Assembly (NCBI RefSeq): GCF_040812015.1 | Contig: NZ_JBFNXJ010000003.1 | Coordinates: 124,001-188,000, forward strand | Source: Chitinivorax sp. PXF-14 | GTDB lineage: Bacteria > Pseudomonadota > Gammaproteobacteria > Burkholderiales > SCOH01 | DNA: 64,000 bases | Direction of reading: 5' to 3' | In this document: positions 18,869 to 30,961 of the stretch, in pieces | Layout of the letters: each line of letters begins with the position of its first letter | How positions within the stretch are numbered: the first letter of the stretch is position 1 | Notes under the pieces: model-generated | Seen by the model: the letters and a program-made list of their open reading frames with translations, nothing else | What the model was told of the DNA's origin: nothing | Databases searched by the model: none | Position numbers and translations under genes: made by a program

Positions 18869-18900
18869 TTGACTATGGAGTTAACTCCAAGGTTTATCCT
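18869..18900 (+). promoter_or_regulatory. MerR-type operator-promoter
   Basis: -35 TTGACT (18869-18874) and -10 TATCCT (18895-18900) flank a 20-base spacer with the perfect palindrome TGGAGTTAACTCCA (18876-18889). This is the usual layout for CueR/ZntR/CadR-like activators. It faces the operon that begins at 18968 and contains its own MerR-family gene. Confidence 0.85.
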
Positions 18901-18967
18901 GAGATCGTGATGGGGTGGTGTGCGACCGCTCGACCGCGCCCGTCACGCCTATCAAAGGAGCCTGGAC

Positions 18968-19231
18968 ATGACTACCCAACGCAAAGTCGAAGTATTCAGC
19001 GCCGGCTGCCCAGCCTGCGCCGAAGTCGAATCCCTCGTAAAAAGCCTGGCTTGCCCGTCGTGCGACGTGGCCGTGCTCGACATGCGCGACCTGGCCGTGG
19101 CGCAACGCGCCAAGGCGCTGGGCGTGCGCTCGGTGCCGGCGGTGGCGATCAACGGCCAGCTCGCCGGCTGCTGCTCAGGGCGCGGTGTCGATGAGGCCAG
19201 TCTGCGCGCCGCCGGGCTCGGTCAGGCATGA
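18968..19231 (+). CDS. small thioredoxin-fold protein with Cys-rich metal-site motifs
   Basis: 87 residues, cytoplasmic (no signal peptide). The N-terminal strand-loop VEVFSAGCPACAEVESLVKSLACPSC holds CPAC plus CPSC, and the C-terminal part has VPAVAINGQLAGCCSGRG with a further Cys pair. The fold is glutaredoxin/thioredoxin-like. The extra Cys pairs suggest metal binding or trafficking beside redox exchange. RBS AAAGGAG. First gene of a MerR-controlled operon; it overlaps the regulator gene by four bases (ATGA). Confidence 0.8.
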   Translation: MTTQRKVEVFSAGCPACAEVESLVKSLACPSCDVAVLDMRDLAVAQRAKALGVRSVPAVAINGQLAGCCSGRGVDEASLRAAGLGQA

Positions 19232-19653
19232 TGCTGACCATTGGCAAGCTGGCCAAAGCCGGGCATATCAGCGCCGATGCGCTGCGCTATTACGAGCGCG
19301 AGGGGCTGCTCGCGCCTGAGCGCAAGACCGACGGCGGCTATCGTCTCTACGGCGAGGATGCAGTGCGTCGAGTGCGCTTCATCCAGCACGCGCAGGCGTG
19401 CGGCTTCACGCTGGCGGAAATTCGGGAACTCTTGCACCTGCGCCAGGCCGACAGCGCCTGCTGCAATGACGTGAAGAGCCGCGCCATCGAGAAGAAGCTT
19501 CAGCTTGCCGCCAAGATTCGCGTCATGCAGGCAATGTCCGCCGCGCTCGACCGGCTGATCGCCGAATGCGCCGGCGGGGAGCTGCCGCTCGATGACTGCC
19601 CGATTCTGGCGGCGCTGGAGGCCGTCGGTGACGAAGCGACCCGTATGCCATGA
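19228..19653 (+). CDS. MerR-family heavy-metal-responsive regulator
   Basis: 141 residues. HTH: LTIGKLAKAGHISADALRYYEREGLLAPERKTDGGYRLY. The long dimerisation helix is flanked by Cys at SACCNDVK and a C-terminal LDDCPILAAL, a pattern like CadR/PbrR/ZntR-type sensors rather than mercury MerR. It is embedded as second gene of the operon it probably controls through the palindrome at 18876-18889. The inducing metal cannot be told from sequence. Confidence 0.88.
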   Translation: MMLTIGKLAKAGHISADALRYYEREGLLAPERKTDGGYRLYGEDAVRRVRFIQHAQACGFTLAEIRELLHLRQADSACCNDVKSRAIEKKLQLAAKIRVMQAMSAALDRLIAECAGGELPLDDCPILAALEAVGDEATRMP

Positions 19654-19919
19654 AGATCGAGTTGTTTTATGTCCCCGGCTGCGCCCAGTGCGGCACCACG
19701 ACAGCGGCGCTCAAGGCGGCGGCGCAGGCCGTGTCCGGAGTCGAGTGGTGCGAGCTCAACGTGCTCGATGATCTCGACCGCGCGGTCAATCTCGGGGTGC
19801 TGACGCTGCCCGCGCTTGCGGTGGATGGCGAGTTGGTGTTCACCGCGCTGCCGACAGCCGAGCAGCTCGTTGCCGAACTGCGTAGGCGCGATGGGGGGGA
19901 GCGCGGCCATGGAGCTTGA
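19650..19919 (+). CDS. thioredoxin-fold protein (CxxC)
   Basis: 89 residues without signal peptide: MKIELFYVPGCAQCGTTTAAL has the CAQC redox pair, and LTLPALAVDGELVF is the cis-Pro segment. It is like the MTH895/glutaredoxin group of small thioredoxins. It overlaps the regulator gene by four bases and the CcdA-like gene by eleven. It is the second thioredoxin-fold protein of the operon, probably working with the membrane electron carrier that follows. Confidence 0.82.
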   Translation: MKIELFYVPGCAQCGTTTAALKAAAQAVSGVEWCELNVLDDLDRAVNLGVLTLPALAVDGELVFTALPTAEQLVAELRRRDGGERGHGA

Positions 19920-20604
19920 GACGCTACGGCAGCTCGCCTCTCAGAGCGTGGGGGTCGCCAGCGGCATCAGCCTGCTGGCCGGGCTGCTGTTCAGCGTGAG
20001 TCCCTTGGCGATCGCCGCGTTGCCGGTGCCACTTGCCTACGTCACCCGCGCCCGTGCGCCAAGCGAGGCGGCCCGTTACGGCCTGGCCTTCATCGGCGGT
20101 CTGATCGCCACACATGCGTTGTTGGGTGCCGTGGCAGGACTCGGCGGTCAAGGGGTGCAAGCGCTGGCAGGGCGCTGGTGGGGCTTGCTGCTCGGCCCCT
20201 GGCTGATCGTCTTGGGCCTGCTGTGGACCGGGTGGATCAAGCTGCCGTTGCCGCGGATCGGATTCAGCGCCAAGCGGGTCGGCAGCGGCTGGGGCGCGTT
20301 CGCGCTTGGCATTCCGTTCTCGGTCGCCGTCTGCCCATCCTGCGCTCCGGCGCTCGTCGTGCTGGTTGGCGCGGCGGCAGCCAGCGGCTCGCCGCTTTCC
20401 GGCGCGGCGATGTTGATCAGTTTCGCCATCGGCCGCGCGATTCCCCTGGCCTTGGCGACGGTCGCTATGGAGTGGATCGAGCAGATGAAACCGCTTACGC
20501 GGTTTCGCCGAACTTTTGAGCTGGCCGGCAGCCTGCTGCTGATCGTCACCGGCCTGTATCTGCTCAATGGCTACTTTGTCATTTTTCCTTGGCTGACTTG
20601 GTAG
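19909..20604 (+). CDS. CcdA/DsbD-type membrane electron-transfer protein
   Basis: 231 residues with about six membrane helices. The core resembles CcdA: FSVSPLAIAALPVPLAYV at the first conserved helix and FALGIPFSVAVCPSCAPALVVLVG at the fourth. The first conserved Cys of CcdA (usually in a SPC motif) is absent here (SPLA), while CPSC keeps a pair, so the redox chemistry may differ. ATG 19909 is within the preceding gene. It may pass reducing power across the membrane for the metal-binding proteins downstream. Confidence 0.75.
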   Translation: MELETLRQLASQSVGVASGISLLAGLLFSVSPLAIAALPVPLAYVTRARAPSEAARYGLAFIGGLIATHALLGAVAGLGGQGVQALAGRWWGLLLGPWLIVLGLLWTGWIKLPLPRIGFSAKRVGSGWGAFALGIPFSVAVCPSCAPALVVLVGAAAASGSPLSGAAMLISFAIGRAIPLALATVAMEWIEQMKPLTRFRRTFELAGSLLLIVTGLYLLNGYFVIFPWLTW

Positions 20605-20614
20605 GAGAACAACG

Positions 20615-21013
20615 ATGAACTTCGACCCCTCGCAATCAGGGCAACGACGCGTCACTTGGCTGACGCTGTTTGCCTCGACCGGCACGCTGGTCTGTTGCGC
20701 ACTGCCAATCCTGTTCGTCTCACTCGGTTTGGGCGCAACCGTCGCGGCGATCACCAGTACCGCTCCCTTCCTGGTCTCGCTGGCCATGCACAAAGCCTGG
20801 GTGTTCGCAGGCTCGGGGCTGATGCTGCTGGTTTCCGGCTGGCTGCTCTACCGGCCCGGACGCGCTTGCCCGAGTGATCCGGAACTGGGCCGTTTGTGCG
20901 AGCGCGCCGACCGCTGGAACCGCCGGATTCATGGCATCTCGGCAGCGGTCTGGAGCATCGGATTCTTCGCCGCCTATCTGGCGCTGCCGATCCGTACCTG
21001 GCTCGGGGTCTGA
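20615..21013 (+). CDS. MerT/MerC-like membrane protein
   Basis: 132 residues with about four membrane helices. The first helix region carries TLVCCALPILFVSLGLGATVAAI, a vicinal Cys pair in the same place as in MerT/MerF-type metal transporters. A loop has two Cys (RACPSDPELGRLCERAD), like the MerT cytoplasmic pair. RBS AGGAG before ATG 20615. With the MerP-like gene next to it this looks like a metal-uptake pair, though similarity to true MerT is low and the substrate is unknown. Confidence 0.7.
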   Translation: MNFDPSQSGQRRVTWLTLFASTGTLVCCALPILFVSLGLGATVAAITSTAPFLVSLAMHKAWVFAGSGLMLLVSGWLLYRPGRACPSDPELGRLCERADRWNRRIHGISAAVWSIGFFAAYLALPIRTWLGV

Positions 21014-21043
21014 GCCACCTATTCATTCTCGAAGGAAAGCATC

Positions 21044-21358
21044 ATGCACAAGCTTCATCTGAAACACGTCGCAGCGGTCTTGGCGCTCTGCCTGCCGATT
21101 CTGACCTTCGGCGCCGAGCGCCAGGTGGTGGACATCGCGGTCAAGGGCATGACCTGCCCGTTCTGCGCCTACGGGCTGGAGAAGAACCTCGTCAAGGCGA
21201 GCGAGGTCGAGCAGGCGAGCGCGAGCTTGAAAGAGCAGAAGGTGCACATCGTACTCAAGCCCGGCGCGCAACCCGACATCAGACGCTACAAGCAGCTCAT
21301 CCATGATGCGGGCTTTACGCCGGGCGAGGCCAAGGTCTCCAAGGAGGAAGTCAAATGA
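21044..21358 (+). CDS. MerP-like periplasmic HMA-domain protein
   Basis: 104 residues: a signal peptide (MHKLHLKHVAAVLALCLPILTFGA) and one HMA domain with VKGMTCPFCAYGLEKNLVKASEV. CPFC is the metal-binding pair. The Phe/Tyr-rich motif differs from GMTCAAC of MerP and resembles copper- or unknown-metal carriers. RBS GAAGGAAAG. It overlaps the next gene by four bases. It is proposed as partner of the MerT-like membrane protein upstream. Confidence 0.8.
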   Translation: MHKLHLKHVAAVLALCLPILTFGAERQVVDIAVKGMTCPFCAYGLEKNLVKASEVEQASASLKEQKVHIVLKPGAQPDIRRYKQLIHDAGFTPGEAKVSKEEVK

Positions 21359-22254
21359 ACGCCCCCCCCAACGGCATCCCTGTACTGGCCCTCCTTTGCG
21401 CCTGGGCAAGCGCCGCCGGTGCCGCGCCGCTCACCTTCAACACGGCTCTGCCCATTTCCAAGGACGAGTGGATTCTGCGCGAGCAGTTCGTCTACATGAA
21501 GAGCACCGACGATCCGACGCCGATGAACCGCCGCATGGAGGTTTCCGGTCTGATGTCCATGTTGGGGTATGGCGTCACCCGCGACTTCGCGGTCTTTGCG
21601 GTGCTGCCTTATGCCGACAAGCGGCTGTCGATGAACATGGGCGGCCAGACCGTCAAGCGCAGCGAGACGGGTTTCGGCGATGCGATGTTCATGGGCCGCT
21701 ACACGGCCTTTGAAGCCAACGCGGCAGGGCATACTTTCCGCGTCGCGCCGTTTCTTGGCGTCAAGGTGCCTACCGGCGACGACCATGCGTCCGATGGCCC
21801 AGGACGGCTGCCGCCAATGCTTCAGCCAGGCTCGGGCTCGTGGGACTGGCAAGGCGGCGCGGTGGCGTCCTTTCAATCGTTGGATTGGGGCGCGGATGCC
21901 CAGCTTGCCTATCAATCGAATGGCGAAGCCAATGGCTTCCGGGCGGGTACGATTTCCCGATTCGATCTGTCGGTCCAGCGGCGGCTGTGGCCCGGCGTGC
22001 TGGGCGAAGGTGTCCCCAGCTTCCTGTATGGCGGGCTGGAGGCCAACCTCATTCATGTCACCAAGAATCGCGTGAACGGAACCGACGATCCAAACTCAGG
22101 CGGCACAACGCTGTACCTGACGCCCACCTTGCAATACGTTACCCGAAAATGGGTGCTTGAAGCCGGCATCCAAATTCCGGTGTCGCAGCGCTTGAACGGC
22201 ACCGCACTCAAGAACGACTACATCCTGAGCACGGGGTTCCGGCGCAATTTTTAG
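21355..22254 (+). CDS. outer-membrane transporter-like beta-barrel protein
   Basis: 299 residues with a signal peptide (ALLCAWASAAGAAP) and alternating beta strands through to a C-terminal phenylalanine (STGFRRNF), the mark of an outer-membrane barrel. The repeated pattern of a phenol-pathway/MetA-like putative transporter is present (VSGLMSMLGYGVTRDFAVFAVLPY, GFGDAMFMGRYT, VAPFLGVKVPTGDD). Coupled by ATGA to the HMA gene, it could let metal cross the outer membrane. The substrate is unknown. Confidence 0.75.
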   Translation: MNAPPNGIPVLALLCAWASAAGAAPLTFNTALPISKDEWILREQFVYMKSTDDPTPMNRRMEVSGLMSMLGYGVTRDFAVFAVLPYADKRLSMNMGGQTVKRSETGFGDAMFMGRYTAFEANAAGHTFRVAPFLGVKVPTGDDHASDGPGRLPPMLQPGSGSWDWQGGAVASFQSLDWGADAQLAYQSNGEANGFRAGTISRFDLSVQRRLWPGVLGEGVPSFLYGGLEANLIHVTKNRVNGTDDPNSGGTTLYLTPTLQYVTRKWVLEAGIQIPVSQRLNGTALKNDYILSTGFRRNF

Positions 22255-22271
22255 CGGTACATGGAGTCGTC

Positions 22272-22730
22272 ATGAACTGGCATATGCACAAGGACTCTTG
22301 GTCATTCATCCTCAAGCGCTACCTGCCGCGCCTGCTTCTTTTGAGTCTGGCCTGGGAAATCCTGCAACTACCGCTTTACACGCTGGCGTCCGAGCCCCGG
22401 GCCGCATGGGTTGCATACGCCATCGCGCATTGCACTGTGGGCGATGCAATGATCGGAACGGCAGCGTTGGTCGGTGCGCTAACGATCTGCCAAGCCAACG
22501 AACCAGCCCGCTGGCCGCGAGCAAAAATCGTCGTTTGGATGGTTCTGTTGACTGTTTCCTACACGATCTTGAGCGAACGCTACAACGTCGCACACGGCAG
22601 TTGGGCCTATTCCTCGTGGATGCCCATCATCCCCTTGATTGGCGTTGGCCTGTCGCCGCTGCTGCAATGGCTACTCATCCCGATTGCCGCGTGGCGATGG
22701 GCTCAAGACAAAAAAGACCCGTGTAGTTGA
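22272..22730 (+). CDS. membrane protein of unknown function
   Basis: 152 residues with about four membrane helices (LLLLSLAWEILQLPLYTL, AMIGTAALVGALTI, IVVWMVLLTVSYTILSERY, IIPLIGVGLSPLLQWLLIPIAAW). ATG 22272 follows GGAG after the outer-membrane gene by 17 bases, so it is likely the last gene of the same operon. There are no recognised catalytic or metal motifs except a few Cys/His. The function is unknown. The 158 bases up to the cusA stop hold nothing I can name. Confidence 0.65.
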   Translation: MNWHMHKDSWSFILKRYLPRLLLLSLAWEILQLPLYTLASEPRAAWVAYAIAHCTVGDAMIGTAALVGALTICQANEPARWPRAKIVVWMVLLTVSYTILSERYNVAHGSWAYSSWMPIIPLIGVGLSPLLQWLLIPIAAWRWAQDKKDPCS

Positions 22731-22888
22731 AGCGGATGACCGGTTCCCAAACCGTCATCGTGGTCAGCGCATGCGTTCTTGATCTTCACCCTTCCGATTT
22801 TCCGCCTCCCTTCGACGTGCCGAAAAGAACGCTCCTGTCGGCAACGACCCGCTGCCGACAGGGATTGCACGAGCGCAAGATAGTCACA

Positions 22889-26043
<3,155 letters not shown>

Positions 26044-26047
<4 letters not shown>

Positions 26048-27561
26048 GGCGCGCTCCCGGTTTTGCCGATTTGCTCGAGGACATAGCCACCATCGCCCTG
26101 CCTGAAACCGAAATGCACGCGGTCACCTGGCTTGACGCCAGCCAAGAGATTCGGCCGGGCGAGCTGGAAAGGCATCGTCATTGCGCCCCAGCCCAGAGAC
26201 TTGACCGGCCCATGCGATAGGGTGATCTCGTTGCCGGAGATTGACTCGACCTTGCCATCTGCTTCATTGAGGGTACTGGCAGCGGATGCCGCGGGTTGCG
26301 CTGCTGGCGAGACCCCGCCTCCCTCGGACAACCGCGCCAACACGCCTTTCAAGCTGGCTTCCGAGTCGATCAGGAACTGCCCGGAAGCAACGACGCTTTG
26401 TCCTTCGCGCAAACCGTCGAGCACGGCAATCTTGCCTCCGGCTTCCTGGCCGAGCTTGACCTCGACCGGCTGAAAACGCCCACCATCCAGGGACAGCAAC
26501 ACGACATTTCGGGTGCCAGTGCGAATCACCGCTTCGCTCGGCACCAACAAGGCTTGAGCACCGTTGTCCGCAGTCAGATTGATCTGTGCAAACATGCCAG
26601 CGCGCAGACGCCCGTCATGGTTGGCCAGTTCGACGCGTACACGCACGGTCCGACTTTCCAGGTTGGTTTCTGGCAGCACCGCAATGACCTTGCCGGTCAG
26701 CCGTTGACCGGGATAGGCCGCCAGCGAGGCGCTGACCGGGGTGCCTCCCCCGACTTTGCCCGCCAGCGCCTCAGGAACCGCTGCTTCTAGCCAGACCGGA
26801 TTGAGACCGTTGATCTTCGCCAGCGGCATGCCCGCTGCGAGCGACATACCCGCGCGCACGTCCAGGGTCTGGATGACGCCTGAGACGGGCGAAGTGACCG
26901 TGAACAGTGGGTGCACTTGGCCCGTCGATTCGACCTGTGCGATCAACTCGGCCGGCATGCCCAGGAGCTTCAGCCGCTCGCGTGCCGCCTGCGTCAACGC
27001 CGCGTCGCCGGAGCTGCGTAACGCCAGAAATTCAGTCTGCGCCCCCGCCCAGTCCGGCACCAGCAGGTCGGCCAGCGGCGCGCCTGTGGCGATCACATCG
27101 CCTGGTGCGCGCCCGTAGACGCGCTCGACGAACCCGGCCGTGCGGGCTTGCACCACGGCAACCTGACGTTCGTTCCATTGCACGTTACCGACTGCGGCCA
27201 CGGGCGCGGCCAGTGTCCCGCGTTCCACCTTGGCAAGCCGCAGGCCCAGGTTCTGAGTCACGCTGGGGTCGATCTTGATGCTGGCCGCGTCACCGCCTTC
27301 GTCGGCGTACTTGGCGACCAGTTGCATGTCCATGAAAGGCGACTTCCCCGGCTTGTCGAAATGCTGGTTGGGCACCATCGGGTCATACCAGTACAGCACT
27401 TTGCGACCTTGCGCCGCGTTCGCCGCTGGGTTAGCCGCAGCAGCCATTCCCTCCACGCTGGTTCGATGCGAGGCCAGCCAGTAGCCTGTGCCGCCGCCGA
27501 TGCCAGCAAACAGGACGGCCACCGTCGCCACCGTCACCACAGATCGTTTGTTCCCGTTCAT
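26044..27561 (-). CDS. cusB: CusB periplasmic adaptor with fused CusF-like domain
   Basis: 505 residues. An N-terminal membrane anchor is followed by a heavy-metal-binding domain ([20 protein letters not shown] ... MDMQL). Then come the membrane-fusion core with barrel-sandwich and hairpin parts. A C-terminal domain from about residue 435 ([32 protein letters not shown] ... DRVHFGF) matches CusF, the Cu(I)/Ag(I) chaperone. So adaptor and chaperone are joined in one chain. It is coupled by ATGA overlaps to cusC and cusA. Confidence 0.92.
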
Positions 27562-28799
27562 TGCCAGTCCTCCCCATAGGCGTAATGAAGTCGCGCGCCA
27601 GCGCGGGCCTGTCCGGCTTCCAGTTCAACGATGCGCAGGCGTTGTTCGATGCGCTCGCGGCGGGCCGCCAATACCGCAGACAGATCGCCTTTGCCAGCTT
27701 GGTAACTGGCGGTTTGCAGCGCCACTTTTTGCTCTGCCAGCGGTAGCGCAATCTGCTTGGCGCGTTCGAGCTGGCGGCTGAGTGCGTCGTACTCGGCCAA
27801 CAGGTTCTCCAGTTCAGTGGCTTGGGTTCGCAACATGCCTTCCCGCTCGGCATCGATACGATCCAATTCGCGCTGCTTGGCGGCGATCAACGGGTCTTGC
27901 CGCGTGGCCGGTGACACCGGTAGGTCGAAGGTGAACTGGATCGACACCATGTTGCCGAATTGCGGCGCGCGGCGTTGATAAGCCAGCTCGACACCCCAAT
28001 CGGACTTCTTCATGGACTGGGCTTCCGTGACTTCGGCCTGCGCCTTGCGCGTCTCGGCCGCGAAGGCCAGCAATTCCGGGTGCTGCTGCAGGTGTCCACG
28101 CAGGTGTTGTGCGTTCACCTCGAATGCAGGCGGGGCACCGACCAAGCCATCGTCGGCACCGCCGCCGATGAGCTGACGCAGCTTTGCACTGGCTTGCATC
28201 AGGTCGCGCGCCAAGTCGTCGCGGCTGTCAGCCAGTTGGGCGGCTTCTTGTTTGGGAGCCACCGCGTCGGCGGCCTGGGCGCGACCGCTGGCGATCTGCG
28301 CTTGGACGATTTGCCCCAACAGGGTGTTTTCGTGGTCTAAGTCGGCAAACAGCGCTTGCTTGCGTTGCAGGTAGTACAGATCAAGCCAGGCCAGGGCGGC
28401 GTCGCGTCGCACCGCGAGACGATCCACGCGCCGCTGGGCAGACGCCACATCCACGCTCGCAGCGGCCACCGCCTCGCGGGCGCGTCGCTTGTCCGCATTA
28501 GGCACCTCCTGCATCACGCCGATCTTCTGCATTGTCATGAAATCGGCTTGCAAGCGCCCCGCATCGGGGCCAGACACCGGGAAGTTGTCGATGCCGGCGA
28601 AGACCTTGGGATCGGGCAAGGCTCCGGCCGGGATGGCCGCCGAACGGGCGGCATCGATTGCGGCGGCATTTGCCGCCAGTTTGGGGGATTGGCGCTCAGC
28701 AAGATCGAGCGCCGAGGTGAAACTCAAAGGGGCGGCCTGGGCAAGGCTCGCCAGTCCGGCCAACACGGGCAGGACGGTTCTTCGTATTAGGGAATACAT
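27558..28799 (-). CDS. cusC: CusC/CzcC-type outer-membrane efflux protein
   Basis: About 413 residues of the TolC-like outer-membrane factor family, with a signal peptide (MYSLIRRTVLPVLAGLASLAQA) and two alpha-helical repeat halves typical of OEP proteins. I start at ATG 28799, preceded by GGAG; an in-frame ATG at 28811 would add four residues. It forms the outer channel of the CusCBA complex. The gene before it in the same direction is the small Cys/His-rich periplasmic protein. Confidence 0.9.
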   Translation of the reverse strand: MYSLIRRTVLPVLAGLASLAQAAPLSFTSALDLAERQSPKLAANAAAIDAARSAAIPAGALPDPKVFAGIDNFPVSGPDAGRLQADFMTMQKIGVMQEVPNADKRRAREAVAAASVDVASAQRRVDRLAVRRDAALAWLDLYYLQRKQALFADLDHENTLLGQIVQAQIASGRAQAADAVAPKQEAAQLADSRDDLARDLMQASAKLRQLIGGGADDGLVGAPPAFEVNAQHLRGHLQQHPELLAFAAETRKAQAEVTEAQSMKKSDWGVELAYQRRAPQFGNMVSIQFTFDLPVSPATRQDPLIAAKQRELDRIDAEREGMLRTQATELENLLAEYDALSRQLERAKQIALPLAEQKVALQTASYQAGKGDLSAVLAARRERIEQRLRIVELEAGQARAGARLHYAYGEDWQ

Positions 28800-28879
28800 C
28801 TCCAACTCCATGACGGATCGGTGCGCACCCGCGCACGAACGCCCTGTCGGCAAGGCCGCAGGGCTACCAAGTCAAGGGA

Positions 28880-29233
28880 TTAGAGCGAGCGGGGAGGTCG
28901 CCACAACCCGCGTGGGTCGTGGGAGGGGAGCGTCGAGTCCGGCAAGGCGATAACGACCTGCGACGCATCCGGGAGAAGAGGAGAGGCCGAAGCGGCAGGG
29001 ACCACCGCGCAGGCACTGCACACCTTGCATTCTTGGCCAGGTTTGCAGGCGTGAGGCTTGGCCTTGTCCAGCATGCCGTGGTCGCAGCAGTCGTGCATGG
29101 TCATCGCAGCCATGCTGTCGTTGCTCGACTGCATCGGGCATTCGGTTGCCTGGGACGTGATGATCCCTGCCGTTGCCACGAAGGGAACGGCAAGCGATAT
29201 CAGCACAACCAAGATAAACCGAACGAATACCAT
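28880..29233 (-). CDS. small periplasmic Cys/His/Met-rich protein (CzcI-like position)
   Basis: 117 residues with a signal peptide (FILVVLISLAVPFVATAG). The middle is packed with metal ligands: CPMQSS, MAAMTMHDCCDHGM, KPHACKPGQECKVCSACAVV. The start follows a region rich in AT. It stands upstream of cusC, where czcI/cusF-like accessory genes usually lie. It probably binds copper or silver in the periplasm or senses it. I do not recognise a named family. Confidence 0.75.
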   Translation of the reverse strand: MVFVRFILVVLISLAVPFVATAGIITSQATECPMQSSNDSMAAMTMHDCCDHGMLDKAKPHACKPGQECKVCSACAVVPAASASPLLPDASQVVIALPDSTLPSHDPRGLWRPPRSL

Positions 29234-29333
29234 TACTCGCCTATAAAGCCCGGATCTTGAAAATAGATCTTTGTTGCTGAATTAGGGCATGGCTTATTAT
29301 CACATGATGCCCCCCCAGCGCGATCCAAACAGT

Positions 29334-30413
29334 TCATAGGGCCAGACTCATTGCCCATGCCACACCGGCAGCCAGCGGCAGGGTCAAAACCCAGGACAAC
29401 AAGACGTTGCGCAGTGCATGCCAATCCAGCGTGCTCGAGCTGGCCCCCACCCCGGCAATCGCGCCAACCGAGACGTGTGTCGTCGACACCGGCAGCCCGA
29501 GCTTGCTGGCGAACAGTACCAGAGACGCCGTGATCAGGTTGGCGGCGAGACCCGAGGTGTGATCCATTCGGGTGACGCGCTGGCTCATGGTTTGCGCCAC
29601 CTTTTTTGCGAACAGCACGCCGCCCAATGCCATGGCCAGGGCAATCAAGACCACCGAGCCTTGAGAAGCTCCGAGGCTGTGTGCCAACAGCAGCAAGGCG
29701 ACCAGCTTCGGCGTGTCGTTCACTCCGCGCGCGAGGCAGATAGCCATAGCCGACCCGACATGCAAGCGGTCAAGATACTTGCTGATCGAAAAACGGACAG
29801 GCATCGCCGCCCGCTCACATTCGCTGGCCTGCTCGATGACAATAACGGGCAGCATGGCGGACATCTGCGATGCAGAATCCGCGACCGGCGCGACTATAGG
29901 CTCCAGCGCAACGCAGGCGCAATCCTTCTCAGCCGGTCTCTTTTTTAGCAGCCGATAGGCGAGCACGCCCAAAACGGCTGCAAGCAAGGGGCTGACCAGA
30001 AGCGGCAGGAGGAAGGTGTCGGCCAGCTTGGCGAAGTGCACACCGCCGGTCTGTGCCGCTCCGGCCCCGACCAGGCCACCGATCAGCGCATGCGTCGTCG
30101 AAATGGGAAAACCCAGTCGGGTGGCGAGGAAAACCGTCACCGCCGCGCCCATGGCAACACTGGCGATAAACGGCAGGCTCTGTGTCGCTTCACTGGCCAC
30201 CAGCCCTTTACCCGAGAACTGCTGCACCAAACCATCTGCCAGCATCCATGACAACAGGCTGCCCGCAACTGTCGCGATGGTTGCAAGGAACAGAGCCCGT
30301 CGATAATCAAGCGTGCCCGATCCCCACACGGTAGCGAAGCCCTTGAAATTGTCGTTGGCGCCGTTGGCAAAGGCGAGAAATGTCGCCGCGATAATCAGTA
30401 CCCATTCCATCAT
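29334..30413 (-). CDS. pit: PiT-family inorganic phosphate transporter
   Basis: 359 residues, about ten membrane helices in two repeats, each with the PiT signature (FANGANDNFKGFATVWGSGTL and CLARGVNDTPKLVALLL; LGFPISTTHALIGG and LGLPVSTTHVSVGA). Pit carriers take up metal-phosphate and, by mimicry, arsenate. It overlaps arsC by four bases, so the operon links uptake of arsenate/phosphate with its reduction and methylation. The cytoplasmic loop in the middle is Cys-containing (KDCACVAL). Confidence 0.9.
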   Translation of the reverse strand: MMEWVLIIAATFLAFANGANDNFKGFATVWGSGTLDYRRALFLATIATVAGSLLSWMLADGLVQQFSGKGLVASEATQSLPFIASVAMGAAVTVFLATRLGFPISTTHALIGGLVGAGAAQTGGVHFAKLADTFLLPLLVSPLLAAVLGVLAYRLLKKRPAEKDCACVALEPIVAPVADSASQMSAMLPVIVIEQASECERAAMPVRFSISKYLDRLHVGSAMAICLARGVNDTPKLVALLLLAHSLGASQGSVVLIALAMALGGVLFAKKVAQTMSQRVTRMDHTSGLAANLITASLVLFASKLGLPVSTTHVSVGAIAGVGASSSTLDWHALRNVLLSWVLTLPLAAGVAWAMSLAL

Positions 30414-30961
30414 TGTTCTCCTCTTTCTGATAGCGCCCGCAAGGCATCCGCGACTTGGGATTTGCTCAGGCGCTCAAGCGGCAATTCCATCAGCGATGTG
30501 ATGCGCGTTCGCATCTCAAGAAACGTCGCGGAAAACGCGGCGCGGATCTCCTCCGGATTTCCTGAGACAGCGGCTGGATCGGCAAACTCCCAATGCACCC
30601 GCCGTGCTTCACCAGGGAACACCGGGCATGGCGGCTCGTCTGCGGCATTCGAGCAAACAGTCAGAACAACATCAATCGGCCTATCCGAATGCGCTTGGGC
30701 AAACTGATCCCAGCTCTTGCTTCGGTAAGCCACTCCATCGTCATTCAAATGTGCGCTGATCTGCTCGATGGCAAACGGATTGACCCGGCCCACTGGGTGA
30801 CTACCGGCGCTGACCACTCGAATCCATGGTTTGCCCAGATGATCGAACAATGCCTCCGCCATGATGCTGCGCGCCGAGTTGCCGGTGCACAGCACCAGAA
30901 GGGTCAACGGCTTCTCCAACTTGGGGCCGACACTTTGGTTAACAGCCTCGCTTAGCAACAT
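30410..30961 (-). CDS. arsC: arsenate reductase, low-molecular-weight phosphatase type
   Basis: 183 residues. The P-loop is CTGNSARS (catalytic Cys and Arg) near the N-terminus; further Cys at LTVCSNAADEPPCPVF match the shuttle pair of thioredoxin-coupled ArsC. It reduces As(V) to As(III), feeding ArsM. ATG 30961 overlaps the arsM stop by ten bases, and its stop overlaps the PiT gene. Thioredoxin for recycling could come from the operon at 38706. Confidence 0.92.
   Translation of the reverse strand: MLLSEAVNQSVGPKLEKPLTLLVLCTGNSARSIMAEALFDHLGKPWIRVVSAGSHPVGRVNPFAIEQISAHLNDDGVAYRSKSWDQFAQAHSDRPIDVVLTVCSNAADEPPCPVFPGEARRVHWEFADPAAVSGNPEEIRAAFSATFLEMRTRITSLMELPLERLSKSQVADALRALSERGEQ

Noticed and set aside
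19909..20604. Calling this gene a classical ccdA/dsbD
   Set aside because: The first conserved Cys of the CcdA SPC motif is replaced; only a CPSC pair remains. I keep it as CcdA-like without a gene symbol.
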